64,000 nucleotides of DNA from Vespa crabro (GCF_910589235.1 NC_060959.1:9409907-9473906); one strand, 5' to 3'. Shown: positions 24,877 through 37,760, counted from the first letter of the stretch. Made by a program: numbers and translations. Notes: generated by a model not told the origin, from the sequence alone.

Positions 24877-27263
24877 CCAATTTTATTCGTACAATATAAT
24901 TTTATATCTATCGTTATATATATATATATAAAAATAAGTGGAACTATATTGTACATTAATTTTCACATGTGCTATAATAACACTCATTATTTATTTGAAA
25001 ATTAACTTACAGTTAGTCGAATTGGAAAATAGTGGAGCAGGTAGCGAAGAATATGCAGCGAAGTTACGTGAGTCTGGTTTACGGCTCCATGAATCCGAAA
25101 GAGCATTGAGTACTGCCCGTCAAGATTTGACTACAGCTCGTGAAATGCTGTCTCAGGCAACATCACAAAATGCTGCATTACAACAAAAATATGCACGTGC
25201 AAAAAGAGCAGCTCGTGAACTTCGTACAGATATAGCAGCGAGAGATGAATTTTATCAGCAATTATTACAAGAAAAAGATACAGAATATAATGCACTGGTT
25301 AAAAGTTTAAAAGATAGGGTATGTATATATCATTTTACTATTATAAAGAAAGAGTATGTAATATTTTTTTTATATATTTCATAGGTTATTACATTAGAAG
25401 TAGAATTAACAGAAACACAGAGAAGATTTGGATTGCCCGTTCGACTTCCATATGATGGTACCACAGCTAGAATAGTAACACCACAATTATCACGACGTCA
25501 ATTACCACCACCACCTTCTTCATCCAGTTGTCAACTCTCTGATACAGAGACATCAGATTTAAGCAGTCCAGATGATGGAGACAAAACTGCAACTGTTGAA
25601 CGAAAACTACCACTCCCACTTCCTGTAAAGGAAGAGTTAGATCGTGCAGTACCAGCTCACCGACTTCTTGATAATTCAGCTGGTAAAAGTAAAGCTGAAC
25701 TTGCAAGTAGAGGTGGTCTTGCTAATCGTCAACTTCCTAAAAGATCAGGAGGCCTTAGTAACAGTAGTTCGGTACGTATACGTATTATTGTTATAATATT
25801 AAAAAAAAATTACTAATATTAGTTTGTAACTTACAGGATTATGGTTTAGATGAATCGGGTGATAATACCGATGAAGATTCGTCTTCAAAACATATTTCTC
25901 AGGACACAAGTAGCAGATCACCAAATGATCTAACATCAAAACAATCAAACTTAAGTTCCTATTCTAGTAGTTCATCGATCAGTTCATTAAAGGGAAAACA
26001 ACATATTGAAACTACTCATACAACCACGATTCGACAACATAGTACAATCAGTTCACAAGTTAGGGCAATGACAGAGCAAAGTTGGCCACAAACCCAAAAA
26101 AGTATATGCATTTTAGTTTATCTGTTTATATATACAATAGCTAAGATATGTATTTATTTATTAGCTGTTATAAATAACAGCTTTTAAGAGCATGATGTAC
26201 TTTGTAAAATAGGTTTAACTGGACCTCCTGCATCGTTAGCAGAACAATTAAAACAAGTCCTGGCTGAGAGAGAAAGGCGTCTTGGTGGAAATGATTTGTC
26301 CTCTTCTAGAGAAAGTTCTGGAGATTTTAGCGATTTGAATAATCCACATAATAATGATCCCACTTTAGTAACTCATCATCTTGTGGAAGAAATACGACAA
26401 GCTGTGAATGAAGCTAATCAAAGAGGTACATATATATATGTATATATATTTATATATAGAATTCATTTACTAAATATTTCGTAAGAAATCTTTTATATAA
26501 TAAGTTGTATATAAAGATTTACTTAAAACAATGATTTTATAATTGTTATAGTAAAAAAAGTTACGGTACCTTCGGCTAACTTAATTAGTAGTAGCGGTGC
26601 ACCATGGCACCATCCTGGTAGTTCTCCTTCAAGTTTATCGTCTGGAGGATCCGTGAGTCCACCTGCTGTTGATCCTAGCCCATCTAAAACAGGTAGTGCA
26701 GGTAGGGATTTGTGATAATGAACATCTCTATTAACGGAAAAAATTAAATTATCCACTTATGATTTTGTTACGCGTTATTCTAACGTGTTACGTCTTTCCG
26801 CAAGTAAATAAAATTATGAATCTAGATTCGAGTGAAGTTTGGTTGCCACCTCATTCAAGTGACTTTGGTTTAGGTGACAAGAAATCACACTTTTGGCAGA
26901 ATGCGCCTGTTACGGATTGGTCTAAGGAACAAGTAAGAATCTTTTTATTTGGTACAAATATAATTATTTATGTATGTTAATATCAATTTATAACTTAATA
27001 AATGGTATTAGGTCTGCCAGTGGTTATCAGGAATGGGCTTGGAACGACATGCTCCTCGATTTTTGGAAAATGGAATTAATGGTGGAAGTCTTTTACGTCT
27101 TGAATCACGAGAATTAAAAGCTTTTGGTATTTATGGCGAGGAAAAGGCGCATCTTAAGCGGAAATTAAAAGAGCTGAGAGCACAAGCGGATAGAGAACGC
27201 AAGGAACGTAAAGAAATAGAACGAATGCGAAGAAAGGCTGAAAAGGCAGCACGAAAGAAATAA
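17062..27263 (+). CDS. Spn: Spinophilin/neurabin, PP1- and actin-binding scaffold
   Basis: A synaptic and cytoskeletal scaffold that targets protein phosphatase 1 and binds F-actin. Coding exons: 17062-17324, 17397-18976, 20159-21395, 21737-21757, 21847-22071, 22266-22437, 22516-22779, 22914-23272, 23504-23759, 24341-24394, 25013-25318, 25385-25771, 25837-26101, 26213-26425, 26552-26701, 26805-26932 and 27012-27263; all phases agree, 2043 residues. In order: N-terminal actin-binding-type region (RTESHVARFNNARALFEKL), a long Ser/Pro-rich disordered part with repeated PEYAVVQK, the PP1 docking motif KVSF (about 1209-1212) followed by DTGPMRVYSTHS, a PDZ domain (about 1256-1345, GLGLSIIGMG), coiled coil (about 1465-1580), and a C-terminal SAM domain (about 1953-2017) with a Lys/Arg tail. 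The SAM domain resembles vertebrate neurabin-1 rather than spinophilin. Exon 4 is a 21-nt microexon. Start: first ATG after the acceptor, with the family N-terminus. Confidence 0.94.
21737..21757 (+). other. Spn: 21-nt microexon of spinophilin
   Basis: An acceptor AATGCAG ends at 21736 and a strong donor AAG|GTAAGT begins at 21758. The 21 nt sit in phase 2 on both sides and add ILEKKIR-like residues between LLSS-R and QGSALLSDEEAQ. Skipping it also keeps the frame, so it may be alternatively spliced. Support is by splice signals and phase only. Confidence 0.6.
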
Positions 27264-30087
27264 TTTGTAAGAATAACGATGTTATTCTTTTTAAACGAAC
27301 TGCAATAATATTGTCGAACAAAATTAATATGGTATGCATATTGTTGAGATATATACCTATACAATTTTTCTTGTATTATTATATCCTACAACGGACACTC
27401 TAGATGTATTAATTTTTTCAAAGAACATGTGTGGTGTGTGTATGTGTGTGTATGTGTATACATATGTGTATATGTATATATATATATATACACATATATA
27501 TAGACAGATGGATAGATATAGATATAGATATCTTCCAGAACAACTTCAATTAAATCATAATTGTCGAATAAGGAATAATATCAATATTGTACATCAGTTT
27601 TCTCTCATGAAGCATCCAGCATATGTATAATGCTCCACAAAGTAAAAGTATTTTGCATTTATTTATCAACAATATACTCATATCATAATTATAATTATAT
27701 TTCTGTTAATCGCGAACAATTTGTAGAAAACGATAACAGATATAATTTGAAAACAAAAAAAAGAAACATAAAATAGTATGTGTTATGTAACATGTCTATA
27801 TGCCATGTATATGCATGTGATTTTCAACTTATATTGGAAAATAGTTTCCAACGTAGGTTAAAAATCAGTGATATGTATGTACAAAAGTCAAGCCATTTAG
27901 ATATATTGTCTCTTTTATGAGGCAGACTTCTATTTACTGATTGTGTATTTATTTTTACTACCTATTAATGGTATAATATCAATTTTCCATAATTAATAAT
28001 GTAACATTATTAATACAACAGAAAGAATATTAGTATAATTATTATTGGAACAAGTGGCTGTCCCTTATTATGTAGATTATAAATTACCAACGAATTTTTA
28101 ATTATCAATGCAATATACGTTATAAATATTGCTGTAGATATAATTAAATTGTGAAATAATGTTCTTTACTTATATTTGTTACAACTAGATTTATTAAAAT
28201 CATTTTTCAATATATATATATATAAAGAAATCTTCTCGAAATAAGAATAGGTATTAAACGCGAATAATTTTTGATTATTCCTGAATCGTATAAATTATTT
28301 GTAACATTCGCAGTATATCTGTCAATTGTATTATGCACACTAATCTAATATTTAATTTTTAATGTTAATTTGTGTATTAAATAATGCCATTTTTTATACT
28401 GTATTTGTAGACATTCCATATAAAGTTAAAGATATATCTTAATTAACACAAATAGATATAAAAACTATAACAAAAGCTTCTATGCTTAGAACGAGATATC
28501 ATTTAATGCGCGCGGATATTATGCATTGTGTATTAAACTATTCTGTGTTAATACAAGACTAAGTAACCAAACGAGAACACGTATACGAATATATCATTAA
28601 TACAATGGTTACGAGACTCATTTGGTTACAATATAGACAAACGTGCACTGCACGTGTACTTATTTATACTAGCTTTAAGATTATTTCAAGTTTAAATACT
28701 TTTTTATTTTATTTTGTCCAACGTAAGTTACAAATCAGTTCAATGTTTTTGTTTTTTTCTTATTAGAGACAACTGAACAAGTAAAATACTTATAATTGAA
28801 ATGCATTGTATATATATACATTGAATAATTATTAATCTAATAATTGAGAATTTAATCTAAGGCATATATAAGATTAATATTATAATTAAATATTATAGTG
28901 TCATAACACATCTATGATAAATTATAGTTTTTAATTTGATAATTGAACTATTTATCGGAGTCCTCCATTTTTTAACAGTACTATGTACCATGATATATCT
29001 TACAAACAAAAAAAAAATGGTACACTCGTTTTTGTTATTAGAATCACAACGAAATGTGGGAATACATCGAGACACTTATAATATATAATGTCACTTGATT
29101 TCTCAGAATAATCGTGAAAACACGTATATATACATATAATGTATTATTTACATTTACATATATTAAAACACTCGAAAGTCCTACACTTCGTATGTAGATA
29201 AATTTTCGATTCTGTAAGAACAGACATTGATAAAAACTGACTGATTTACGATAAGTTTTGTAGTCAATTTTCAACGAACAATATAAATGTGTAATTTCAT
29301 AAAGTGTCATGTGTGTCCAAAAGTACATTTTAGTCTAGCGCAAGAACCAAAATAAGCACATTTTGACAAAACTCTATGTGTCTGTCTTTTTCATACATTT
29401 TTTCATTGATTTTAAATTATTATTCATTAAAATAGAAAATCTATACAGAATAGACCCAGTAACGCGGAAGAAATGTGCTGTTACGTGGGTGGCAGCTTTT
29501 TTCGACAATGTCTACAAAAATATTGTCAACAAAATACTCTCTTAAACGTTTTAATTAAAACTGATTAAAATAATAATGTGTGAATTTCATTACTATGATT
29601 TCCTTTGCTTCTCTTCTTTCTTTCTTTTTTTTTTTTTTTTTTATTTTTTTATTTCACTCTATCGAAAAAACTTCCAAAATCATTTTTATGATTCCTTTAT
29701 TGCGAATTTGACATCGTTGTACAGTTAACTAATTTAAATTTACCGCGTAAATAACTAATTCAAATTTACCGCGTAAATACAGCGCGCTCCCTTTAAGATG
29801 ATAATAGTTATAATGCGTTAAAATCGTTTGATCAATATAGAGTATCGGTTATAAGCTCGAATTTGTTTTTTCATAACTTTTTTCGTTAAAAATTAGGATG
29901 AACAAATAGTTTCAAAACGTTTAATAGTTTGTGAAAATTATACGAAAGCTGAAAAACGATATTGAAAATAAATGAAGGAAGGTAACGAACGAATGAAATT
30001 AAAGGAATGAAGGCGAAATACTTAACTTCGACATATACTTCAATTAATAATTAATCATAAAACTGAATTCATTTAAATTATTAAAAA
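27264..30087 (+). other. Spinophilin 3' UTR candidate and Dnaaf4 upstream region
   Basis: No coding exon is seen. The first part is probably a long 3' UTR of the neuronal scaffold gene; it includes (TA)/(CA) runs near 27460-27500 and one Pumilio-like TGTAGATA near 28135. A 26-bp direct repeat containing AAATTTACCGCGTAAAT occurs twice in tandem at about 29725-29777, in the likely Dnaaf4 promoter area. Poly-T lies near 29626-29650. Confidence 0.45.
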
Positions 30088-32719
30088 ATGCCTATTATAA
30101 TTATTAAAGATTATAAATGGCGCGAAACAGTAGATTATGTTATAGTATATGTGCCATTCAAGAGTCGTCCTAAAAAAATAGATTTTTTGGTGATCGATAA
30201 TTATATAAAGGTACGTTATTAGAGAGAAGGGTCGAAGGGTTTTATTATAACATTTTTTTTTATTATATTTAATATCTATATTAATATCGTTAAAATATTA
30301 TTTAATTCATGATATGTTCTAATAAATTATATATAAACTTTTAGAATATAAGTACATTGTATGTGTCAAAGTAAAAAAAGAGAGAGTAATTATAAAAAAT
30401 ACGTTTTCGTTTACCCGGAAAGAACTTTTCAAATTTGCAATATTTCAGGCAAGTTGTCCGCCATTTTTATTAGAACTCTTTCTTTGGGCCAATATTATCG
30501 AGGAAGAAAGTACGTGTATATTGGACGAAGACAAGGTTATATTTTCTTTACGAAAAGCGAACGTCGCTTTAAAATGGCCTAAATTAGAATTGGACGATCT
30601 TGATAAAGATACGAAAAGAAATTATCGAAATAGAGCAATAGAACGTATTCAAAAAGTTACAGAAGAACGGCAAAAAGCTCAAAGCGGTTAGTTCGATCAG
30701 TTTTGTACAAATACAACAGATTTTATTTTCATAAATGAAATCTTTGCGATCGAATAAAAATCAATTCTATTTTCTTTTTTTTTTTCTTTTTTTTTTTTCT
30801 TCAGAGAAACGACAATATTTGAAAAAGGAAGCAGTAAAGGCACAAATAGATTTAGATACCGCAGTTTTGAATAAAATAAGTGCTATGAGAGATATCCATA
30901 GAAAAGAAGCTATGGAAGCATTAGAAGATTGGAGATCCAAAGCCGAGTTACCGATTTTAAAATATGAACAAGGCATAACTCAAGAAAATCGTAAAGCGTA
31001 TAAGTACGTTACTTTATAATGTTTTTCTTCTTATATATAAATAATCTTCAATTTGCGAATGCGAAAGAAGTTTTAAAGAAATAATATTAACGTGATAGTG
31101 AAAGTAATGATGTCATCGATATTTCGCACAAATTATTAGCGACTGTTCGAAAGTATTCTTGTTAGGAATAAAGTGAAATGATCTTTTTTTTTTGTCACAT
31201 TTATAATTTTTATATTATTTTATTTTATCTCATAGCCCCAAGATAATTTCATTAAAATGTATGAAATATGTTTAAATAAATAATATAAATATTTGAATAT
31301 GAAGTGTCGTAAAATAATCTAAAGAGAATTATTTTTTAAGGCCACCATTAAAATGGTTTAAAGATGACATCACCGGTATGATGAAGAACAGGCCAATGAC
31401 CGATCAAGAAATTTTCGTTAATGACGCAAAGGATTGCAGCGAAGGTAGAAATGGTAGGGAATTAGAATGGAAGGAGTCCGAAGAAAAAGAATTGTTTCAT
31501 AAATACGAATTTCCAAGAAAAGAAGATGGATCGATCGAATCTAATGCAAAGTTAAACGATACGATGAACGAAAATGAATTAAATATTATACAGGAAAGAA
31601 ATATTTCGACGGATAGCGAATCGGATTCCGATCGTGATTCGTACGACAAATCAATTAAAGGCAAGATATTGCGTAAGCCGTCTTCTTCGAAAAATATTCG
31701 CACTCGTGGACAAGAAATAATTGATAGAATATTGAGTGGAAAACCACGTAGATTGAACCAAATATTCGACGAACCTAACAAAGCTGTACCTTTACCAAGA
31801 AAAAATGGTACCATTAATATTACATTTTCTGAACGTACGTTTCCAACTCCGGCCAGAGAAAGTCATTTGATCGAAGAACAAGAAGTATGTTTTATTTTGT
31901 TTTATAACGATCTCACTCACGATCAGTCGACCTTCAATGAATTAATGATAGTTAGAATGACGTTATTACTAACGATTTAATTTTAGTGGTTGGAGAAACA
32001 AGCAGAAGCAAGGAGAAAAACTGGTTTTGTAGCTGAAGATCTCAGACCAGAGGAACGAGACCCGCAATGGTTAAAGGATAAGGGAGAGTATGTTATGCAT
32101 GCACTCACTTTTTTTAACAATTTTTAATATATTTATATTTTAAATCATAATCTCTTTAATCAGAGATAAAATATAAATATATATATATATATATCTGTTT
32201 CAGTGAATTCTTCAAGGCTGGAAATTATTTGGGAGCTATCAGTGCTTATTCTCTCGGTATAAAAATTAGCGATAAAATGGCGTCTCTCTATGTTAACAGA
32301 TCTGCGGCTCATTATGCTCTTGAGAATTATTATAGATGTACCGAAGATTGTAGCAAAGTAAGAGCTCACTTTGATACGTGCATTTAATGAAATTCACACG
32401 TAATGGAAAATTTACTATAATTAAAGAAATATATAATCAAAAGAGATTCGCATTGTTAATTTTTTTTTTTACTGTTTAATATAACGTAATATTATTTCGA
32501 TGATTTTTATAGGCATTAGAACTCATGCAACCAAAATGCGAAGCTAATCGTGAATCAAGGGCCAGGTGTCACGCTCGGCAAGGTGCAGCTCTTTGTAAAT
32601 TATCTGCGCCACAACACGGCATTCCTGAACTGGAAGCGGCAATAAAATTGGCACCGAATAATGAAAGCATTAAACGTGATCTATTGATTGCAAAACAATA
32701 TTTTAATATCAAAGATTAA
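30088..32719 (+). CDS. Dnaaf4: Dynein axonemal assembly factor 4 (DYX1C1)
   Basis: A cytoplasmic co-chaperone that helps preassemble axonemal dynein arms; in insects this matters for motile sperm flagella and chordotonal cilia (family knowledge). Coding exons: 30088-30210, 30449-30686, 30805-31003, 31341-31884, 31987-32087, 32204-32357 and 32513-32719, giving 521 residues (human 420). An N-terminal CS/p23-like domain (about 3-85, DYKWRETVDYV, then CPPFLLELFLWANIIEEES), a charged coiled coil, the conserved linker INITFSERTFPTPARES and WLEKQAEARR, DPQWLKDKG, and C-terminal TPR repeats (about 395-515, NYLGAISAYSLGIKI, LYVNRSAAHYAL). Exon 2 has no start codon of its own and is recognised only by splicing and homology. 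The extra length lies mainly in exon 4, which encodes a Ser/Asp-rich insert. Confidence 0.92.
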
Positions 32720-32904
32720 ATAAAAACAAGTGAAAATCTAAAAAGAAAGGATTATAATAAAATGAAATAGTTGGTAATATTAAAAGTTATTATTTTAATA
32801 TAAGATTTTTAAAAATATATATGAACGTTTACAGAGCTTAATAGATAAAAATATCACAGACTCAAATACCGTGGATATATAAATGGGCAGTAAGGAACTA
32901 GTTG

Positions 32905-32963
<59 letters not shown>

Positions 32964-33346
32964 CAATATTAAAATATAAATATATAATAATTATATAATA
33001 TTATATTATAACATGTAAGTATGAACAATGAAATTATTTGTTTTAGTTAATTCGAAATATAAATGATAAATTTTATTACAATAAATAAATAACTGTGAAA
33101 GTAATATTTTTTAGAGAATATAATATCCACGATAAAAACAAGCGACTATATAATATGATTGATATGGAAATTATTACGTGATACATATAAATTTGTATGT
33201 TTTTAAAGCAATTATCATCATTAATTGATGCACTGATAATGACACAAACATACGCACACGCACGCATATACATACATACATACATACACACACACATAAA
33301 TATGTTCACACATTTGCATTATATTTATTATACTTTTACGAAAACA
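32720..33346. other. Convergent spacer between Dnaaf4 and the first Pvf-like gene
   Basis: Probably the 3' UTRs of both genes. It contains a (TA)n run at 32908-32962. TTTATT at 33324-33329 would be AATAAA for the minus-strand gene, only about 18 nt past its stop; an AATAAA also follows the Dnaaf4 stop directly. No gene seen. Confidence 0.5.
32908..32962. repeat. (TA)n microsatellite
   Basis: About 27 uninterrupted TA units between Dnaaf4 and Pvf-like gene A. Similar long TA tracts lie at 24711-24756, 59780-59833 and 60431-60473. Confidence 0.9.
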
Positions 33347-33845
33347 TTAGGTCATATTGATTTTGATCGTATTTATGCAAGCACATTTTGTATCTTCCAA
33401 AGCATGAATAACCTCATGGTGCCTGTCCCGTTGTCGATCTATGAGGTGTTTTACCATGAATACCAAACTAACGTTTCTAGTCTCGGTCGATGCACAGATC
33501 TGTTTGGGATCGGGACAACATCCGGACCCACCGCAACGTGCTAATACCGTTGAAGGAGGATAGAAAATTTCATCTAGACTGGGTCCAACTGTAAGAAGTT
33601 CTTCTATGGGAATTGCTCGTGGTTGTGGCAATGAACATCGAAATTGGTTTACCAATTGCACGTGATTTAGGTAGTCACTGTCTCTATAAACAAAACAAAA
33701 CAAAAAAAAATATATAACAATATCTATAATTTAGTTGAATTTCCAGGACGTATATATCATTTATTACGAGCTCTTACCTGTGATGTCTACCGGTGATCAA
33801 ACAAACAAATAGAATGGCAACGAGAACCAAAACGATTCTTTTCAT
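33347..33845 (-). CDS. Small secreted PDGF/VEGF-like growth factor (A)
   Basis: A predicted secreted ligand of a PVR-type receptor tyrosine kinase. Exons on the minus strand: 33845-33778 and 33683-33347, joined in phase 2, 134 residues. Residues 1-19 are a clear signal peptide (MKRIVLVLVAILFVCLITG). The cystine-knot pattern follows: Cys39, then RCGGSGCC (73, 78, 79), Cys86, and CAC (123, 125), with one N-glycosylation site (Asn93). Seven mature cysteines are present; the position of VEGF Cys51, normally before LxRC, is occupied by PSTVLARC with no Cys. The chain is short, ending right after the core. A TATAAAA on this strand (33981-33975) lies about 136 bp upstream of the ATG. Which Drosophila Pvf is closest cannot be decided. 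Confidence 0.85.
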
Positions 33846-33974
33846 TGTTAAATATCACGGGACGAATTTGTCACAAAGTGATAATGAAAGAATTTTTTCC
33901 CGATTTAAAACACAGCTTTTAATCAATCAAAGCGCTACTCTCAGATTAATCCTTTTAATCTTCAATCCTTGAGA

Positions 33975-33981
33975 TTTTATA
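33975..33981 (-). promoter_or_regulatory. TATA box candidate for Pvf-like gene A
   Basis: TATAAAA reads on the minus strand, which predicts initiation near 33950 and a 5' leader of about 105 nt. The start-site sequence there (AATCTGAG) is a poor initiator. Just upstream lie long CT tracts (about 34070-34130 and 34430-34480) that could act as GAGA-factor sites. Confidence 0.4.
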
Positions 33982-34067
33982 GATGCACAAGAAACGTGTT
34001 ATCTCGATAGGCAACACCACGGTGTACTGTAACTTCTCTCTTCTGCGATCTGAATTCTTTCTCTTTT

Positions 34068-34112
<45 letters not shown>

Positions 34113-35034
34113 TTCTCTCTCTCTCTCTATATATATATATGTAACTTTCATCCTCGGCCCACTCTCCCCCTCTCTTTTCCAGATTTCTCTTCGCGCCCTC
34201 TCTTCCTCGATCTCTATCTCACTGTCTCGTTTTCTTCTGTGAATTTAACAGCTCGTCTATCTCCCTCTTGTTTCTTGGTAAGCACTGGGAGGGGTCGAGA
34301 ACAAACCGTTCCGAGAACATCGCGAAGATAACTATAATTACAACTAGTGGGTCCTGCCTCCCGTTCGAAGTGAGACCACGTTGAGTCGCGTGACGTTATA
34401 CCTTATTCTTTCTTCCTCCCCACACATCATTCTCTCCCTCTCTCTCTTTCTCTCTCTCTCTCTTTCTTTTTCTCTCTCTTCTATATTTCGGCATAACGTC
34501 ACTTAACTCTCTTTCGATTTCACGAGCTTTTTTTTTCTTCTTCTCTTTTGGAACATCATCTATGTTAGCCTCTAAAATAATGCGATCTTTTAAAATAAAA
34601 TTGCAAGGCTCATGCTAATCTATTATGTCAATATTAATAGATTTAACAGAGGAAAAAGAAAATAAAGTATAATCGAGAGATAATTATTATCCGTGGATTA
34701 ATGAAAAACAATAGCCTAAGATCGATGCAATTCATTGTTAACGCACTACAATCGTTCGAATCAAAAGATTTCAATATTCTGTTATTTGTATTTACGTGTT
34801 TTCTTTTTGTATTATATGTTACACTTTTATATATAGAAAAAGTATATATACTTTTTCTTTTCCTTCTTTCAATGTATAAATTTCATTCTCAAAGTGAAAT
34901 ACATCTTAATGTGAAAAATATAAGAAAATTTTTTAATATTTTTTTTTTTTTTTAATCTAGAAACGAAGATATGATCAATGATAAGAACAAGATGATATTC
35001 GAAAAGACGTTATATCATTTAGAGTAGACAAGCA

Positions 35035-35345
35035 TCAGATGCTTCTCATTGTGAGAAATGCGACAGGTTGCAGTGAGTCATCGTGTTCAGTGAACGTCTC
35101 CGGCATGTCTACTTGTTGTCAGAAAAGACATTCGTGGTCCTTTTATTCTTTTAAAGACACCGGAATCCGTGAAGATGCCTTGGCATTCCTGTGGTATTCA
35201 AGAGGGGTGAGTAAAAAGATCTTGTTCCTGCTACTTCACCTTAAAAATTGGTAATATGGTACGACTATGAGATGTCCACATTATTTTTCAACCTCTTCTG
35301 TATGAGCATATCCGTCTGTGCCACTTCACAGGACTGAGTCATCAA
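35035..35345. promoter_or_regulatory. GC-balanced segment with two AP-1-like sites
   Basis: This stands out from the AT-rich surroundings. TGAGTCATC occurs at 35074 and again at 35335. A 71-codon ORF (35039-35254, rich in Cys near its start) covers part, and a GTGAGT donor-like site lies at 35208, but I see no family resemblance. An enhancer or an untranslated exon is more likely than a gene. Confidence 0.3.
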
Positions 35346-35773
35346 GGTAGATGATACTAGTGTGTAAGGCATTGAATATAAAATTAGACAATTGCGTTTG
35401 ACCATGGATATTTCAGTTCACTTTAAAACCGTTTCAAATCGTGATTAGAAATTTAAACATTAATTTAAGATATAAGAAGTTATGATATTATACTTCCATG
35501 AAGTCTATTAAAAGAACAAAAAAGAAAAAAAAAATCTTTCGTTTTTTTATCATTACAGCATAATCAATAATTACTTAAGGAAACGTTGCAAATAACATTT
35601 TCTTTATTTCCTCTTCAAATATCATTGCAGAAATGTAAGGTATAATTTTTTAAAAATACTATATGATATATACCTTGTGTAAATAAATTACACAAGTCTC
35701 GTACTATAATTTTACACTTGGAGTAGTGGGAAACCGGTACTATTAATGAGTCTGGTCAATCCTTTTACCGCAA

Positions 35774-35799
35774 GGGATATCCCCGTTACGTTTACGTCA
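35774..35799. promoter_or_regulatory. kappaB-like palindrome next to a CRE-like site
   Basis: GGGATATCCC (35774-35783) fits the Rel/NF-kappaB consensus GGGRNWYYCC and is followed by TTACGTCA (35792-35799), a CREB/ATF-type site. Both lie between the two divergent growth-factor genes. Function is inferred from motifs only. Confidence 0.4.
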
Positions 35800-36171
35800 G
35801 CAATACGTTATAGTATCGTGCATGAGTTAGCAAATACGGCTATTGTAATTAACGCATTGACATGCTATCTTTTTTATTAAGGTATCCAAAGATACATCCC
35901 GTTCAAATCAATATCGATAATGATATTTTTATCAATTGCTTACTTCATTAATCGTACAATGTTGCATATTTGTAATAACGTTAAGGATTTTTCAATAATT
36001 ACAAATTTTTTTACAACTCTATTGATTTCTTACAATTTACATTTTTTCCATATAAATGAACAATCCATAAATTGTTAACAATCGTGTTAAAATTAATAAA
36101 ATAAATTTTTGACAAATATAGAAAAGAATGGAGAGTAAAATAGTATCCGAGTATCTGTTAATCGAATTCAT

Positions 36172-36630
36172 AAAAAATTAAATCTGTATTAAAAGATTTA
36201 TAAATGAAGGTTAAACTATTTCAATTCTACCAAAAGGTATTTATATGTATTTTTAGGAATTATGAGATCTTCGTCTTCTATCTTTAAGTCAAATTCTTTT
36301 TTGACATAGAACTATTTTATAGGATTTCTAATTTTATCATATCGGTATGCATATATGGCTACTTTTTCATACTAAACGATCCTCACTTTCTTCAATAAAA
36401 AAGGCATAAAAAATCAAATCTATGTTAAAAGATTTTTATATAGAAGTTGAACTATTTCGATTCTACCATAAGACATATGTATTTTTAGCAATTACGAGAT
36501 CTTCGTCTTTTTTCTTTCAGTCAAATTCTTTTTTGACACAGAAATATTTTATAAGATTTGTAATTTTATCATATTGATATCCATATATGACTACTCTTGG
36601 AAATTAAACGATCCTCACTTTCTTCGTACA
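36172..36630. repeat. Tandem duplication of about 235 bp
   Basis: Two diverged copies (about 36172-36400 and 36407-36630) share AAATCT.T.TTAAAAGATTT, GAGATCTTCGTCTT, TCAAATTCTTTTTTGACA and AAACGATCCTCACTTTCTTC in the same order. Matching blocks are 233-236 bp apart. No coding potential is seen. Confidence 0.75.
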
Positions 36631-37760
36631 ATTCCAGATGTCGATTTATTTATAATTATAAGGTCATGGAACTTGAATGCACGTGTTGTATCTTGATCTA
36701 TTAATTCTATGTAGCTAACGAGACGATTCGATACGTTTCGTGTTCTTTTTTTTTCCTTTTTTTTTTACAATATTTCTACATTTGTATGTACATGCGACAA
36801 ACAATCCAAAAATTAATTCGAAAAATCTCTTAACAATTCGATCGATTTAATAGATTCACATCTTTTTCTGAGTTCTCTGTATTTATTAAAAAGAAAAAAA
36901 GAAAAAATAAGATAACGAATCCGTAAACTAACTCACTGTATTTTTCTATAATAGGTCATGGTTTTATTCTTTTCCTGATAAATTTATTGGAACTTTTTTA
37001 TAGATTTGTTTAATCATGCTTCTATATGACGTACTTATTATTATGTAAAAAAATTTTTTTCCTCAAGATCTTCCTTACTCCCTAATACGTCATCTCATAC
37101 GTATTTTTCTTATAATATCTAATATTTTTGATGAATTTCTATATATATATATAAACACAAGAGATGAATCATGAAAAAATAAATACTCATAGTAACAACC
37201 AACTGTTGCCCGCAATTATATTTCATGTGGTTTGTTTCGATTAAAATTAATTTATGATTAAAAATACATAGACGCTCTTAAGCGATGAAAGAACGGCTGA
37301 TGAATCATGACGATATAAATCTATATAAATCCTTTATTAAAATAAGGAAATTTCACTGATGTAACGAATATTAAGATGACCTTTAATAATCAACTCTTAG
37401 GTGTCTTTTATTAATAATTCATTTATCAGAAAGAAAATCTCATTACTTGGAAATACCATCAACTTATTTACGTATATAATTTCTGAAAAAAAAAAAAGAA
37501 TCGAGATATTTAATAAAATCCTTCCTCTTAATTAGAATAGAGGAAAAAGAGTTACAGAAATAACATGTTTTCTTAAAAATCGATGATTAAGGAAGTAAGG
37601 GAAGTTGTAATATTGGTATGGTGTTTTTATGGACAATCAGAAAAAGAATTGCACAATTGATTTATTCGTTAAGAAAATCGACACTCTTACGTAGAACGTT
37701 ATTCCACGCGATGGTACACGTTCATCGACCACCGACCACGCGTGCAACCTCCCTGCCATG

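Noticed and set aside
35039..35254. 71-codon Cys-containing ORF followed by a GTGAGT donor-like site
   Set aside because: Considered as an exon of a growth-factor gene, but it has no signal peptide, no cystine-knot spacing and no partner exon in phase; kept only as part of a possible regulatory segment.
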